In this document: piece after piece, positions 33,730 to 42,555 of the stretch
How the letters are laid out: each line of letters begins with the position of its first letter
Numbering within the stretch: the stretch's first letter is position 1
Assembly: GCF_001612745.1 (NCBI RefSeq)
Contig: NZ_BDBA01000113.1
Coordinates: 1 to 42,886 of the forward strand
Source of the DNA: Nocardia amamiensis NBRC 102102
GTDB taxonomy: Bacteria > Actinomycetota > Actinomycetes > Mycobacteriales > Mycobacteriaceae
Direction: 5' to 3'
DNA length: 42,886 nt
Program-made: the position numbers and the translations under genes
Notes under the pieces: model-generated
What the model was told of the DNA's origin: nothing
Databases searched by the model: none
What the model saw: only the letters and a program-made list of their open reading frames with translations

Positions 33730-33999
33730 CTAGCGCGGCTTGCGCTGCAACCACGAGTCGCGGATCAGAACGCCCACGATCGCGGCGGCGAAGCCGATGA
33801 GGAAGATGTTCTCGACCTGGCCGCTGTGGTTGCCCACCAGCATGGCCACCAGGATCAGCGCGACGATCCAGCCCGCGATCCGGAAGGTGCGACGCGACTC
33901 GCCGCTCCAACCCCAGGCGGCGGAGGGAACTTCGGCGGGATCCACGCGAGTGACGATGCCGCGCTCGGTGTCGGCGTGTTCGAGTTCCGTGGCGGCCAC
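33730..33999 (-). CDS. DUF2631 small membrane protein
   Basis: This 89-residue protein has a hydrophilic N-terminus (DPAEVPSAAWGWSGESRRTF is the family signature), two transmembrane helices (IAGWIVALILVAMLVG and IFLIGFAAAIVGVLI) and a basic end. DUF2631 proteins are restricted to Mycobacteriales and normally sit beside dxr, as here. The role is unknown. It marks the right end of the accessory insertion and the return of the core gene order. Confidence 0.88.
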   Translation of the reverse strand: MAATELEHADTERGIVTRVDPAEVPSAAWGWSGESRRTFRIAGWIVALILVAMLVGNHSGQVENIFLIGFAAAIVGVLIRDSWLQRKPR

Positions 34000-34099
34000 G
34001 ATCGCTCCTTTAGCTGTTTCCTGTACCAGGTTCCGGTACGCACTCGATGAGCTACTGCCGCATATCGTGACATACGACGGTGCGTCGTTGTAAGCCGGT

Positions 34100-34156
34100 A
34101 TGAGCGGTCAGGCTCGGAGGAGGTAGCGAAGCGTGACCACAGAGAGCTCCGCTCAT
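34100..34156 (+). repeat. Dispersed intergenic repeat, copy C, with inverted ends
   Basis: ATGAGCGG (34100-34107) and CCGCTCAT (34149-34156) are perfect inverted ends around CTCGGAGGAGGTAGC and GCGTGACCAC, which match the cores of copies A (11527) and B (14099). The copy lies 64 bases before the dxr start. It is the most complete copy for the terminal inverted repeat. Confidence 0.6.
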
Positions 34157-34220
34157 GCCGACAGCGTGCACAGCCCCGCGTCCGTCGAACGGGTTCTCGG
34201 CGGTAGGACACAATGAGGTC

Positions 34221-35360
34221 GTGTCCGACATAGTCAGAGTCCTGCTGCTGGGCAGCACCGGATCCATCGGTACCCAAGCGCTCGAGGTGATCGCCGCCAA
34301 TCCCGACCGCTTCGAGGTGGTCGGACTCGCCGCGCGCGGCGGCAACACCGAGCTGCTCGCCGCCCAGATGGCCGCCACCGGCACGCGCAACGTCGCCGTC
34401 GCCGATCCGTCCGCGGCGCGGCAACTGGACCTGACCCTGGGCGGTCCGGGGGCGGTGACCGAGCTGGTGCGTCGCACCGAGGCGGACGTCGTGCTCAACG
34501 CCTTGGTCGGCTCGCTCGGACTCGAGCCCACCCTCGCCACCCTCCAATCGGGCACCCGCCTGGCCCTGGCGAACAAGGAATCCCTGGTCGCGGGTGGTTC
34601 CCTGGTGACACGCGCCGCCGCGCCCGGCCAGATCGTCCCGGTCGACTCCGAGCATTCCGCGCTGGCGCAGTGCCTGCGCAGCGGTCGCGCCGAAGAGGTC
34701 GACCGGCTGGTGCTCACCGCGTCCGGTGGCCCGTTCCGGGGCTGGACGGCGGAAATGCTCGAATCGGTCGATCCCGCCGAGGCCAAGGCGCATCCCACCT
34801 GGTCGATGGGCCTGATGAACACGCTCAACTCGGCTTCGCTGGTGAACAAAGGACTCGAGCTGATCGAGACGCACCTGCTGTTCGGGATTCCCTACGACCG
34901 CATCGACGTCACGGTGCACCCGCAATCGATCGTGCACTCGATGGTCACCTTCACCGACGGCTCCACGCTTGCCCAGGCCAGTCCGCCGGACATGAAACTC
35001 CCCATCGCGCTGGCTCTCGGTTGGCCGGACCGAGTGCCCGGCGCTGCCTCGGCCTGCGATTTCAGCACCGCCTCCACCTGGACATTCGAGCCGGTGGACA
35101 ACGAGGTCTTCCCGGCCGTCGAGCTGGCCCGCGCGGCCGGGCAGGCGGGCGGCAGCGTCACCGCGGTCTACAACGCCGCGAACGAGGTGGCGGTGCAGGC
35201 TTTCCTGGACGGCGCCATCCGCTTCCCGGATATCGTGCGGACGGTGGCCGCCGCGGTCGAGGCGGCCGGGCAGTGGCGCACCGAGCCGGATTCGCTCGCC
35301 GAGGTCCTCGCCGCCGACTCCTGGGCCAGGGAATTCGCCACCGCCCGGGTCCGCGGCTGA
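34221..35360 (+). CDS. dxr: 1-deoxy-D-xylulose-5-phosphate reductoisomerase
   Basis: This 379-residue enzyme turns DXP into methylerythritol 4-phosphate with NADPH, the committed step of the MEP isoprenoid pathway and the target of fosmidomycin. The nucleotide-binding loop LLGSTGSIGTQALEVI is at residues 9-24. LANKESLVAGG, PVDSEHSALAQCL and LTASGGPFRG form the metal and substrate site, and YNAANEVAVQAFLDG the C-terminal block. The start is GTG at 34221. ispG of the same pathway is two genes downstream. Confidence 0.97.
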   Translation: MSDIVRVLLLGSTGSIGTQALEVIAANPDRFEVVGLAARGGNTELLAAQMAATGTRNVAVADPSAARQLDLTLGGPGAVTELVRRTEADVVLNALVGSLGLEPTLATLQSGTRLALANKESLVAGGSLVTRAAAPGQIVPVDSEHSALAQCLRSGRAEEVDRLVLTASGGPFRGWTAEMLESVDPAEAKAHPTWSMGLMNTLNSASLVNKGLELIETHLLFGIPYDRIDVTVHPQSIVHSMVTFTDGSTLAQASPPDMKLPIALALGWPDRVPGAASACDFSTASTWTFEPVDNEVFPAVELARAAGQAGGSVTAVYNAANEVAVQAFLDGAIRFPDIVRTVAAAVEAAGQWRTEPDSLAEVLAADSWAREFATARVRG

Positions 35361-35523
35361 CCGGGTGAGGCGGATCGGACTCGCGGAGCGACCGCGTCCT
35401 GGCACACTGAAGACACCGGGTCGGGCGGTGTCCGGTTAGGGTGATCAGAGTGCTCGCGGCCAGGAGCGGACGCGTGCGTGCGGGATATTCGAGCTGCGCA
35501 AACGCAGGAGGGCTGTAGAGCAA

Positions 35524-36723
35524 ATGGTGTTCGCGTTGGGATTCGTGCTGTTCGCCCTCGGCATCACGCTGTCGATCGCGCTGCACGAATGTGGGCACAT
35601 GTGGACCGCCCAGGCGACCGGAATGAAGGTGCGGCGGTATTTCATCGGCTTCGGCCCGCGCATCTTCTCGTTCCGCCGCGGTGAAACCGAATACGGCCTC
35701 AAGGCGCTCCCGCTCGGCGGCTTCTGCGACATCGCGGGCATGACGGCGCTGGACGAGCTGCGCCCGGAGGAGCTCGACCGCGCCATGTACCGCCAGGCCA
35801 CCTGGAAACGGCTGCTGGTCATGTCCGGCGGCATCGCGATGAACTTCGTGCTCGGCTTCATCCTGATCGTGGTGCTCGCCGTCGGCTGGGGGTTGCCGAA
35901 CCTGACCGAGCCGCCCGCCACCGCGCTGGGCGAGGTGAGCTGCGTGTCGCAGCAGCGTCCGGATGGTTCCTACGAGCCGTGCACCGGCGCCGGCCCGGCG
36001 GAGCGCGCTGGATTGCGGCGTGGTGACATCGTCAAGGAGGTGAACGGCGTCAAGGTGGACACCTGGAAGCAGTTCCAGAGCGAAACCCAGAAGCAGACGG
36101 GCCCGTTCACCTACCTCATCGAGCGTGATGGCCGAACCCTCACCATCCCTGTTACCCCAGAGCGGGTGATGCGCTACTCGGGGGATGGCGGGGCGGGCCG
36201 CGAGATCGGGGCCGTCGGAGTGGGACCAGATCGTTACGAACCCGTGCAGTACAACACGTTGGCCGCGATTCCCGCCGCGGGCGCGTTCACCGGAGACATG
36301 TTCGTGCGCACGGTGGACTCGCTGACCCAGATGCCCGCCAAGGTGTCCTCGCTGTGGATCGCGGTCACCGGCGGCGAGCGTGATCCGGAGACTCCGGTCA
36401 GCGTCTACGGCGCGAGCAAGATCGGCGGTGAGACCGCCGAACGCGGCTATTGGAACATGTTCATCCTGGTGCTGGCCAGCCTGAACTTCTTCCTCGGCGT
36501 CTTCAACCTGCTCCCGCTGCTCCCGCTGGACGGTGGCCACATCGCGGTGGTGATCTACGAGAAGATCCGCAACACCATTCGCGGCTGGAAGGGCCTGGCA
36601 CCCGGTGCGCCGGTGAACTACTTGAAGCTACTGCCGGTGACCTACGTGTTCGTCGTGATCGGCGGCGCGTACATGCTGCTCACCCTGGCCGCCGACATCG
36701 TCAATCCGATCAGGCTGTTCTGA
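35524..36723 (+). CDS. rip1: Site-2 intramembrane metalloprotease (Rip1/RseP type)
   Basis: This 399-residue protease cleaves membrane proteins such as anti-sigma factors inside the bilayer. The zinc motif is HECGH (His21, Glu22, His25) in the first transmembrane helix and the second metal motif is PLLPLDGGH (Asp336). A PDZ domain (about residues 135-215, GPAERAGLRRGDIVKEVNGV) lies between them. The layout equals mycobacterial Rip1 (Rv2869c), which controls envelope lipid and stress responses. The start has GGAGG about 10 bases upstream. It sits between dxr and ispG as in mycobacteria. Confidence 0.95.
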   Translation: MVFALGFVLFALGITLSIALHECGHMWTAQATGMKVRRYFIGFGPRIFSFRRGETEYGLKALPLGGFCDIAGMTALDELRPEELDRAMYRQATWKRLLVMSGGIAMNFVLGFILIVVLAVGWGLPNLTEPPATALGEVSCVSQQRPDGSYEPCTGAGPAERAGLRRGDIVKEVNGVKVDTWKQFQSETQKQTGPFTYLIERDGRTLTIPVTPERVMRYSGDGGAGREIGAVGVGPDRYEPVQYNTLAAIPAAGAFTGDMFVRTVDSLTQMPAKVSSLWIAVTGGERDPETPVSVYGASKIGGETAERGYWNMFILVLASLNFFLGVFNLLPLLPLDGGHIAVVIYEKIRNTIRGWKGLAPGAPVNYLKLLPVTYVFVVIGGAYMLLTLAADIVNPIRLF

Positions 36724-36876
36724 CCGGGGGCGATAGCCGGGAGATGCGGTTCGCGACGTAGTCTGTCGCGGTCGGCCGGGGAAGCGTTGTCGCTGCTGTC
36801 ACAGGGTGGCCGTGCTGCGCCAAGGCTAGACTCGGCACCGAATGTGCCCGGACACGACGAAAGTAGGCAGCCGAAG

Positions 36877-38034
36877 GTGACCAGCACAATCGGATTGGGG
36901 ATGCCGACCGCTCCCGCGGCCGTGCTCGCTCCCCGGCGCAAGACCCGCCAGTTCATGGTGGGCAATGTCGGGGTTGGCAGTGATCACCCGATCTCGGTGC
37001 AGTCCATGACCACGACCAAGACGCACGATGTGAACGCCACCTTGCAGCAGATCGCGGAGCTGACCGCGTCGGGCTGCGACATCGTGCGGGTGGCCTGCCC
37101 GCGTCAGGAGGACGCGGACGCGCTGGCCACGATCGCGCGGAAATCCCAGATTCCGGTGATCGCCGACATCCATTTCCAGCCGCGCTACATCTTCGCCGCG
37201 ATCGACGCCGGGTGCGCCGCGGTGCGGGTCAACCCGGGCAACATCAAGGAGTTCGACGGCCGGGTCAAGGAGGTCGCCAAGGCCGCGGGCGCCGCCGGGA
37301 TCCCGATCCGCATCGGCGTGAACGCCGGTTCGCTGGACAAGCGGATGATGGAGAAGTACGGCAAGGCCACGCCGGAGGCACTGGTCGAGTCGGCGCTGTG
37401 GGAGGCGGGCCTGTTCGAGGAACACGGGTTCGGCGACATCAAGATCTCGGTCAAGCACAACGACCCGGTGATCATGGTGGAGGCCTACCGCCAGCTGGCC
37501 GCGCAGTGCGACTACCCGCTGCACCTTGGTGTCACCGAGGCGGGTCCGGCGTTCCAGGGCACGATCAAGTCGGCGGTGGCGTTCGGTGCGCTGCTGTCGG
37601 AGGGTATCGGCGACACCATCAGGGTGTCGCTGTCGGCGCCGCCCGCCGAGGAGGTCAAGGTCGGCGGGCAGATCCTGCAGTCGCTGAACCTGCGGCCGCG
37701 CAAGCTGGAGATCGTGTCGTGCCCGTCCTGCGGACGCGCGCAGGTCGATGTGTACACCCTGGCCAACGAGGTGACCGCCGGTCTGGAGGGCATGGAGGTG
37801 CCGCTGCGGGTGGCCGTCATGGGCTGCGTCGTGAACGGGCCCGGCGAGGCACGCGAAGCCGATCTGGGTGTGGCCTCCGGCAACGGCAAGGGCCAGATCT
37901 TCGTCAAGGGCGAGGTCATCAAGACCGTCCCGGAGGCGCAGATCGTCGAAACGCTCATCGAAGAGGCGATGCGGATCGCCGAGGAGATGGGCGAGGGCGC
38001 GGGCACCGGCGAACCGGTCGTCACGGTCGGCTGA
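36877..38034 (+). CDS. ispG: (E)-4-hydroxy-3-methylbut-2-enyl-diphosphate synthase
   Basis: This 385-residue iron-sulfur enzyme (GcpE) makes HMBPP from cyclic methylerythritol diphosphate in the MEP pathway. The cluster ligands are Cys282 and Cys285 in SCPSCGRAQVDV and Cys317 in VAVMGCVVNGPGEA. The TIM-barrel part shows the conserved SVQSMTTTKTHDVNATLQQI and VRVNPGNIKEFDGRV. The start is GTG at 36877, giving a beginning like the M. tuberculosis protein (GLGMP...LAPRR). A possible -10 element, TAGACT, is at 36827-36832. Confidence 0.97.
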   Translation: MTSTIGLGMPTAPAAVLAPRRKTRQFMVGNVGVGSDHPISVQSMTTTKTHDVNATLQQIAELTASGCDIVRVACPRQEDADALATIARKSQIPVIADIHFQPRYIFAAIDAGCAAVRVNPGNIKEFDGRVKEVAKAAGAAGIPIRIGVNAGSLDKRMMEKYGKATPEALVESALWEAGLFEEHGFGDIKISVKHNDPVIMVEAYRQLAAQCDYPLHLGVTEAGPAFQGTIKSAVAFGALLSEGIGDTIRVSLSAPPAEEVKVGGQILQSLNLRPRKLEIVSCPSCGRAQVDVYTLANEVTAGLEGMEVPLRVAVMGCVVNGPGEAREADLGVASGNGKGQIFVKGEVIKTVPEAQIVETLIEEAMRIAEEMGEGAGTGEPVVTVG

Positions 38035-38105
38035 GCCGAAACGCGCCGACCTGGGCTTTCGGCATAGCCATACCGTATGGCGCCGGTTCGTGGCAGGCTG
38101 TCACC

Positions 38106-38969
38106 GTGCGGAGTCTGCTGGAGCCGGCGCGACGGGCCAAACACGCCCCTGCGCGGCAGCTCGCGAATCGGGACCTGGCGCAAGTACTGCGGGTGCTGGA
38201 CGCCGATCCGGTGGCCTCCTGCATGGTCGCCGCCCGACTACAGGAGTTCGGTCTGGATACCCGGTGTGGTCAGGGCGAGCTGTGGAGCAGGGGCGGTCCG
38301 GCGGAGTCGCTGTGCTTCTCGGGTGCGAACCTGGTGCCGTTGCTGGGTGACCGAGACGCGCTGCGCGCGTTCGCCGAGCGGGCGGTTCGCTGGCCGCGCA
38401 TCTGTTCCTCGGTGGTGGGCCGCAGGGAGCTGGCGTTGCCGCTGTGGGAGATGCTGGCCGTGCACTGGGGCCCGGAACGGGAACTGCGCGGCGAACAACC
38501 GCTGCTCGCACTCTCCCAGCCACCGCTGGCCACGCCCGACCCGGCGGTGCGCCGGGTGCGTCCGGCCGAGCTCGAGCGCTACCTGTCGGCCGCGATCGCG
38601 ATGTTCATCGAGGAGGTCGGTGTCGATCCCCGCGCCGGCGACGGCGGGCGCGGCTACCGCCGCCGCATCCAGAGCCTGATCGAATCCGGCCGCGCCTGGG
38701 CCAGTTTCGAGGACGGGGAAGTCGTCTTCAAGGCCGAGGTGGGCTCGCTGTCCCGGCGCACCGGCCAGATCCAAGGGGTCTGGGTGCATCCGGCCCATCG
38801 CGGAAAGGGCCGCGGCACCGCGGGCACCGCGGCGGTCGCGAGCGCGGTGGTCGCCTCCGGCCGCACCGCTAGCCTGTATGTGAACGACTACAACCGGATC
38901 GCCCGCCGCGCCTACAGCCGGGTCGGGTTCCGTCAGATCGCCACCTTCGCCACCGTCCTCGTCGATTGA
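38106..38969 (+). CDS. GNAT acetyltransferase with N-terminal DUF4081
   Basis: This 287-residue protein matches the Rv2867c type. An N-terminal DUF4081 domain (about residues 1-150, RDLAQVLRVLDADPVASCMV) is followed by a GNAT domain with the acetyl-CoA loop VHPAHRGKGRGTAGTAAV (about 227-244) and the ending YVNDYNRIARRAYSRVGFRQ. The substrate is unknown. The start is GTG at 38106, 71 bases after ispG, so it is probably in the same transcript. The gene order ispG-GNAT-penicillin-binding lipoprotein is conserved in mycobacteria. Confidence 0.9.
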   Translation: MRSLLEPARRAKHAPARQLANRDLAQVLRVLDADPVASCMVAARLQEFGLDTRCGQGELWSRGGPAESLCFSGANLVPLLGDRDALRAFAERAVRWPRICSSVVGRRELALPLWEMLAVHWGPERELRGEQPLLALSQPPLATPDPAVRRVRPAELERYLSAAIAMFIEEVGVDPRAGDGGRGYRRRIQSLIESGRAWASFEDGEVVFKAEVGSLSRRTGQIQGVWVHPAHRGKGRGTAGTAAVASAVVASGRTASLYVNDYNRIARRAYSRVGFRQIATFATVLVD

Positions 38970-39039
38970 CCGCGCATCCGTGGTGAATTCCGGAGTGCCG
39001 CAGGCTTTTGCCTGCCGGTGGCCATTACCATCGGTGCCG

Positions 39040-40827
39040 ATGCGGACTCGGATGCTCCTCTCGCTGGCCGTCGCGGTGACCGCGGTGGCCGCCGCGGGTT
39101 GCGCGGGCCAGGCACAGGGCCCGGTGCCCGCGGCGGACGCGTTCGTCAAGGCATTCGCCGAGCATCGCGTGGCCGCCGCCGCCGAACTCACCAATCTGCC
39201 CGAGAAGGCAAGCGACGCATTGCGTTCCGCCTGGAACCAGTTGCAGGCCGAGCAGTTCACCGCACGCACCGGCGCGGCACGGGTGACCGGCGACACCGCG
39301 ACCGTCGACTACACCTACGAATGGCGGTTGCCCAAGAACCGGACGTGGAGCTACTCGGGTCAGTTGCAGATGGGCCGCAGCAATGGGCGCTGGATGGTCC
39401 GCTGGACCTCCGCCAACATCCATCCCAGGCTCGGCGACACCCAGACCATGGCGTTGCGCTCCAATCCGCCGCCGCGCGCGCGGGTCAACGAGCAGTCCGG
39501 CAGTGACGTGCTGGTGCCAGGCAAGGTGTCCCGGGTCGCTTTCGCCGCGGCGCAGGCACCCGATGCCGCGGCGGTGGCCACGACTCTGGCCGCGGCGCTG
39601 AACCGCTTCGACAAATCACTGACTCCGCAGTCGATCCTCGCCGCGGCGAAGGCGACTACCGGCGCCCACACCGTCGCCCTGCTCAACGAGAACGAATCCG
39701 GTCAAGTGACCACCGATCTCATCGGCCTGCCCGGCGTCACGCTGACCCAGCAGTGGGATCTGGTCGCCACCGATCGCGATTTCGCGCCGGATCTGCTCGC
39801 CCAGGTGCGTAAGACGGTGATCGCGGAGGTGGACGGCAGGGCGGGCTGGAGCGTGGTCACCATGAACGCCAACGGCGCCGACACCGACGTGCTCATCGAC
39901 GTGCCGTCCCAACCCGCGCCGTCGTTCTCGCTCAGCGTCGACCGCAATGTGCAGAACGCCGCGCAGCGCGCCGTGGACGCGCGCACCGAGCAGACCATGA
40001 TGGTGGTGCTGCGCCCGTCCACCGGCGCGATCCTGGCGGTGGCGCAGAACAAGGCGGCCGACCGGGACGGTCCGATCGCGACGATCGGCCAATACCCGCC
40101 CGGTTCGATATTCAAGACGGTCACGGCGGCCGCGGCCATGTCGACCGGTCTGGCGACTCCCGACACGATGCTGCCGTGCCCGAGCCACATCATCATCGGC
40201 GAGCGGACCATCCCCAACTACAACCTGTTCACGGTCGGCAGCGTGCCGCTGGTCACCGCGTACGAGCGGTCCTGCAACACGTCGTTCGCCAAACTCGCCA
40301 GTGAACTGCCCGGGCCCGCGCTGCATGACGCCGCCGCGAAACTAGGTGTCGGCCCGGCCTATTCGGTGGTCGGACTGCCAACGGCCTCCGGCTCGGTGCC
40401 GCCCGCCGACGATCTGGTCCAGCGCACCGAGGACGGCATCGGCCAGGGCAGAGTCGTGGTCAGCCCATTCGGTATGGCGCTCATGGCGGCGACCATCGCG
40501 CACGGCTCGGCGCCCGTGCCCTATCTGATCGCGGGACGGCCGACCCGGGTCGACGGCGACCGCCCCGCGCTTGCCCCGGACGTGATCGCAGGGTTGCGCA
40601 TGATGATGCGCAAAGTGGTCATCGGCGGCACCGCCGAGCGGATCGCCGATCAGGGCGAGGTGTACGGCAAGACGGGCGAGGCCGAAGTCGACGCCGGCTC
40701 GCACTCCTGGTTCGTCGGGTTCCGCGGCGACATGGCGTTCGCCACGATGCTGGTCAAAGGCGGTAGTTCCGACAATGCCGTCGCCGTGACACGAGATATG
40801 TTCGCCGCGTTGCCCGCCGGGTATTGA
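39040..40827 (+). CDS. Penicillin-binding lipoprotein, class B-like transpeptidase
   Basis: This 595-residue protein is a lipoprotein with lipobox VAAAGC (Cys21). It carries a MecA-type NTF2-like N-terminal domain (about 30-145) and a DD-transpeptidase domain. The three active-site motifs are intact: SIFK (Ser356, Lys359), SCN (Ser411, Asn413) and KTG (544-546). It is the orthologue type of M. tuberculosis Rv2864c, which cross-links peptidoglycan and binds beta-lactams. ATG 39040 gives the complete signal peptide (MRTRMLLSLAVAVTAVAAAG). It ends the core block in this window. Confidence 0.93.
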   Translation: MRTRMLLSLAVAVTAVAAAGCAGQAQGPVPAADAFVKAFAEHRVAAAAELTNLPEKASDALRSAWNQLQAEQFTARTGAARVTGDTATVDYTYEWRLPKNRTWSYSGQLQMGRSNGRWMVRWTSANIHPRLGDTQTMALRSNPPPRARVNEQSGSDVLVPGKVSRVAFAAAQAPDAAAVATTLAAALNRFDKSLTPQSILAAAKATTGAHTVALLNENESGQVTTDLIGLPGVTLTQQWDLVATDRDFAPDLLAQVRKTVIAEVDGRAGWSVVTMNANGADTDVLIDVPSQPAPSFSLSVDRNVQNAAQRAVDARTEQTMMVVLRPSTGAILAVAQNKAADRDGPIATIGQYPPGSIFKTVTAAAAMSTGLATPDTMLPCPSHIIIGERTIPNYNLFTVGSVPLVTAYERSCNTSFAKLASELPGPALHDAAAKLGVGPAYSVVGLPTASGSVPPADDLVQRTEDGIGQGRVVVSPFGMALMAATIAHGSAPVPYLIAGRPTRVDGDRPALAPDVIAGLRMMMRKVVIGGTAERIADQGEVYGKTGEAEVDAGSHSWFVGFRGDMAFATMLVKGGSSDNAVAVTRDMFAALPAGY

Positions 40828-40980
40828 CGCGCTCGCGTTCGCACACCGGAACAACCCAGAACAGCAGCTCACGGTGCCGTGGGCGGTCCAGCGGGAACCG
40901 CGCCACGGCAACCATAGTCGACCGATACTTCACGAGTGCGCCCTTCTTCGTCGTGCCTGGTCCGCCGAAGTGCCGCAGCT

Positions 40981-41958
40981 CTACTCCCGCGATGCGATCA
41001 GCAGATGCTCCAAACTGGTCGTCCGGTCGGAGTACTCGTCGACGCCGATGACCGCGACGAACTCGCGATCACCGGCACGCTGCTGAAGCGGACTCCATGA
41101 GGTGGCCAGATACCAACCCGCTCCGGCGGTGCCGTGCGGGCCCAGACCCCCGCAATAGATCCAATATCGGTCCGGGTGGATGTCCGGACTGGGCCGCACC
41201 CGCGCGATGACGCCGATATTGCGGTCGTCGTTCGAGTCGTATTCGCTGCCGTCGCTCAACCGCAGGCGCATCGAACGAGAGCCGTCCGAGGCCGTGCTGT
41301 CACGGATCGTGAACAACGGACGCGCGACGGTCTCGAGATACAGATGGGTGCAGCCGTTGCCGCTCAGCCCGAAGCTGATATACGGCCGGTCGGAGCGGGC
41401 GACCATGTCGCGGTCGCTGCGTACGTCGGCCCGAATGCTGGTGTGGCGTTGCAGCAAGGAGAACACATACAGCAGTCCGCGAACTTCGCTCTCCGTCACG
41501 ACGGAGGGCAGGTCGACGCCGGTCTGCGTCCCGAAGGGAAGGGAGATCCCCGCCACTCCCAGGGCGTCCACGGACGGTCTGGACAGCTCGAGTCGCGGGT
41601 ACACCAGAGTGGTTCCCCTGGTGGTCATCTCGGTCCCGAGAAACGCCTCGAGCTGGATGTCGGTTCCGGACGGACCTACCTCGTGTGATCTGGGGTGCGC
41701 CGGTGTGGAATTGGCCATCTGAAACAATCCTTCAACAGTCCAGCCCGGGAACATTCTCTCCAGCACCCGGCAGTGATAGTCGCGCGGAAGCCCGACCATG
41801 CGACCCGACAACCACTGGTAGTACTGCGCCTTCGCCGGCCCATGCCCCGGCGGAATGGGCGGGTCGAGCTGCGCCGCGCACCTGTCGTACGCGGTCAGGA
41901 AATCCGGATGACTTTTGAGATGCCGCTCCGCCAGCAGCATCTTGAGTACGGTCGCCAA
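40981..41958 (-). CDS. HTH protein with uncharacterised C-terminal domain
   Basis: This 325-residue protein starts at TTG 41958, with AAGGGGG 6 bases upstream; ATG 41940 is an alternative. The first 75 residues look like a Xre-type DNA-binding domain (KMLLAERHLKSHPDFLTAYD, AKAQYYQWLSGRMVGLPRDY), common in actinobacteria. The C-terminal 160 residues hold PYISFGLSGNGCTHLYLE, then DDRNIGVIARVRP and WIYCGGLGPHGTAGAGWYLA. This order of a glycine-rich strand, a D..IGVIARV strand and a Y.GG.G..GT.GA loop reminds me of a Rossmann-like ligand-binding domain seen in uncharacterised actinobacterial proteins, but I cannot name it. No exact function can be given. The start lies inside a duplicated 303-bp unit. 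Confidence 0.7.
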   Translation of the reverse strand: MATVLKMLLAERHLKSHPDFLTAYDRCAAQLDPPIPPGHGPAKAQYYQWLSGRMVGLPRDYHCRVLERMFPGWTVEGLFQMANSTPAHPRSHEVGPSGTDIQLEAFLGTEMTTRGTTLVYPRLELSRPSVDALGVAGISLPFGTQTGVDLPSVVTESEVRGLLYVFSLLQRHTSIRADVRSDRDMVARSDRPYISFGLSGNGCTHLYLETVARPLFTIRDSTASDGSRSMRLRLSDGSEYDSNDDRNIGVIARVRPSPDIHPDRYWIYCGGLGPHGTAGAGWYLATSWSPLQQRAGDREFVAVIGVDEYSDRTTSLEHLLIASRE

Positions 41959-42033
41959 CGAAAACCCCCTTACCCCTGCAGCCTCCGTCCACGGTGACGA
42001 AGGCTCTGTTGGATTCGCTCAACCGCAACGAAT

Positions 42034-42067
42034 CTGGGCCGTCGGCAACAGCCTGCCGACGGCCCAG
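42034..42067 (-). terminator. Terminator hairpin after TIG remnant
   Basis: CTGGGCCGTCGGCA (42034-42047) and TGCCGACGGCCCAG (42054-42067) form a perfect 14-bp stem with a 6-base loop. It corresponds to the hairpin at 42338-42375 in the other duplicated copy. Confidence 0.65.
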
Positions 42068-42082
42068 CCGCATCAACCGTTG

Positions 42083-42248
42083 AACACAGGTAAAGCTGAC
42101 TGCATTACTTGTTCCTCCAAAGGTTGTGGCGGTGATTTGCACGGTGCCTGTCCCGGCGGGGAAGCCGGCCGCGATCTGTGGTGTCGGAGCCGACGGTGAT
42201 CGAGGCTGTCGGTGCGGCACCGAAGGTCACTGCAGTGGCTCCGGTCAG
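42083..42248 (-). pseudogene. Frameshifted IPT/TIG-domain remnant
   Basis: Read on the minus strand, one frame gives GLTGATAVTFGAAPTASITV and the next gives FPAGTGTVQITATTFGGTSN then AVSFT, which together equal the C-terminal TIG repeat of the gene at 42388. The frames are split by one extra G at about 42180 (GATCTGTGGTGTCGG where working copies have GATCTGCGTGTCGG). The stop codon of the original is lost as well. It has no start of its own and is most simply explained by the 303-bp tandem duplication. Confidence 0.75.
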
Positions 42249-42252
42249 TCCT

Positions 42253-42555
42253 GTACGGAGCCAACCGAAATACCCCTCACCCCTGCAATGCCGCCTGTGT
42301 GCCGGAGATTTCACCGCAATCCCCTCAACCGCGACGCGGCTGGGCCGCCGGCGATAGCGCACCGACGGCCCAGCCAAACTATAGCCGTCAGACATAGGTG
42401 TAGCTGACGCCGTTACTGGTGCCGCTCGCGGTCGTGGCGGTGACCTGAACGGTGCCTGTTCCCGCTGGGGATGTGGCCGTGACCTGCGTATCGGAGACGA
42501 CGGTAACCCCGGTTGCCGGTGTGGCACCGAAAGTGACCGCGGTGGTTCCGGTCAG
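42253..42555 (-). repeat. 303-bp tandem duplication, distal copy
   Basis: This is the partner of 41946-42248. It contains the real 3' end of the TIG gene with its stop, the terminator at 42338-42375, and a useless copy of the HTH gene's ribosome binding site and TTG start (42264) that runs straight into the TIG remnant. Confidence 0.7.
42338..42375 (-). terminator. Terminator hairpin after the IPT/TIG gene
   Basis: GGCTGGGCCGCCGG (42338-42351) pairs with CCGACGGCCCAGCC (42362-42375), 13 of 14 positions with one G-T type pair, around a 10-base loop. It starts 12 bases after the TIG stop codon. Confidence 0.65.

Larger units (their letters stand above)
41946..42248 (-). repeat. 303-bp tandem duplication, proximal copy
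   Basis: This segment aligns along its length with 42253-42555, in the same order: a GTACGG start next to a TTG, an ACCCCTGCA purine-rich ribosome-binding region (read on the minus strand), a CCTCAACCGC-like block, a GGGCCGTCGG hairpin, and a TIG-domain 3' end finishing in CCGGTCAG. The two copies are 307 bases apart and of equal length. This copy includes the real start of the HTH gene. Confidence 0.7.
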
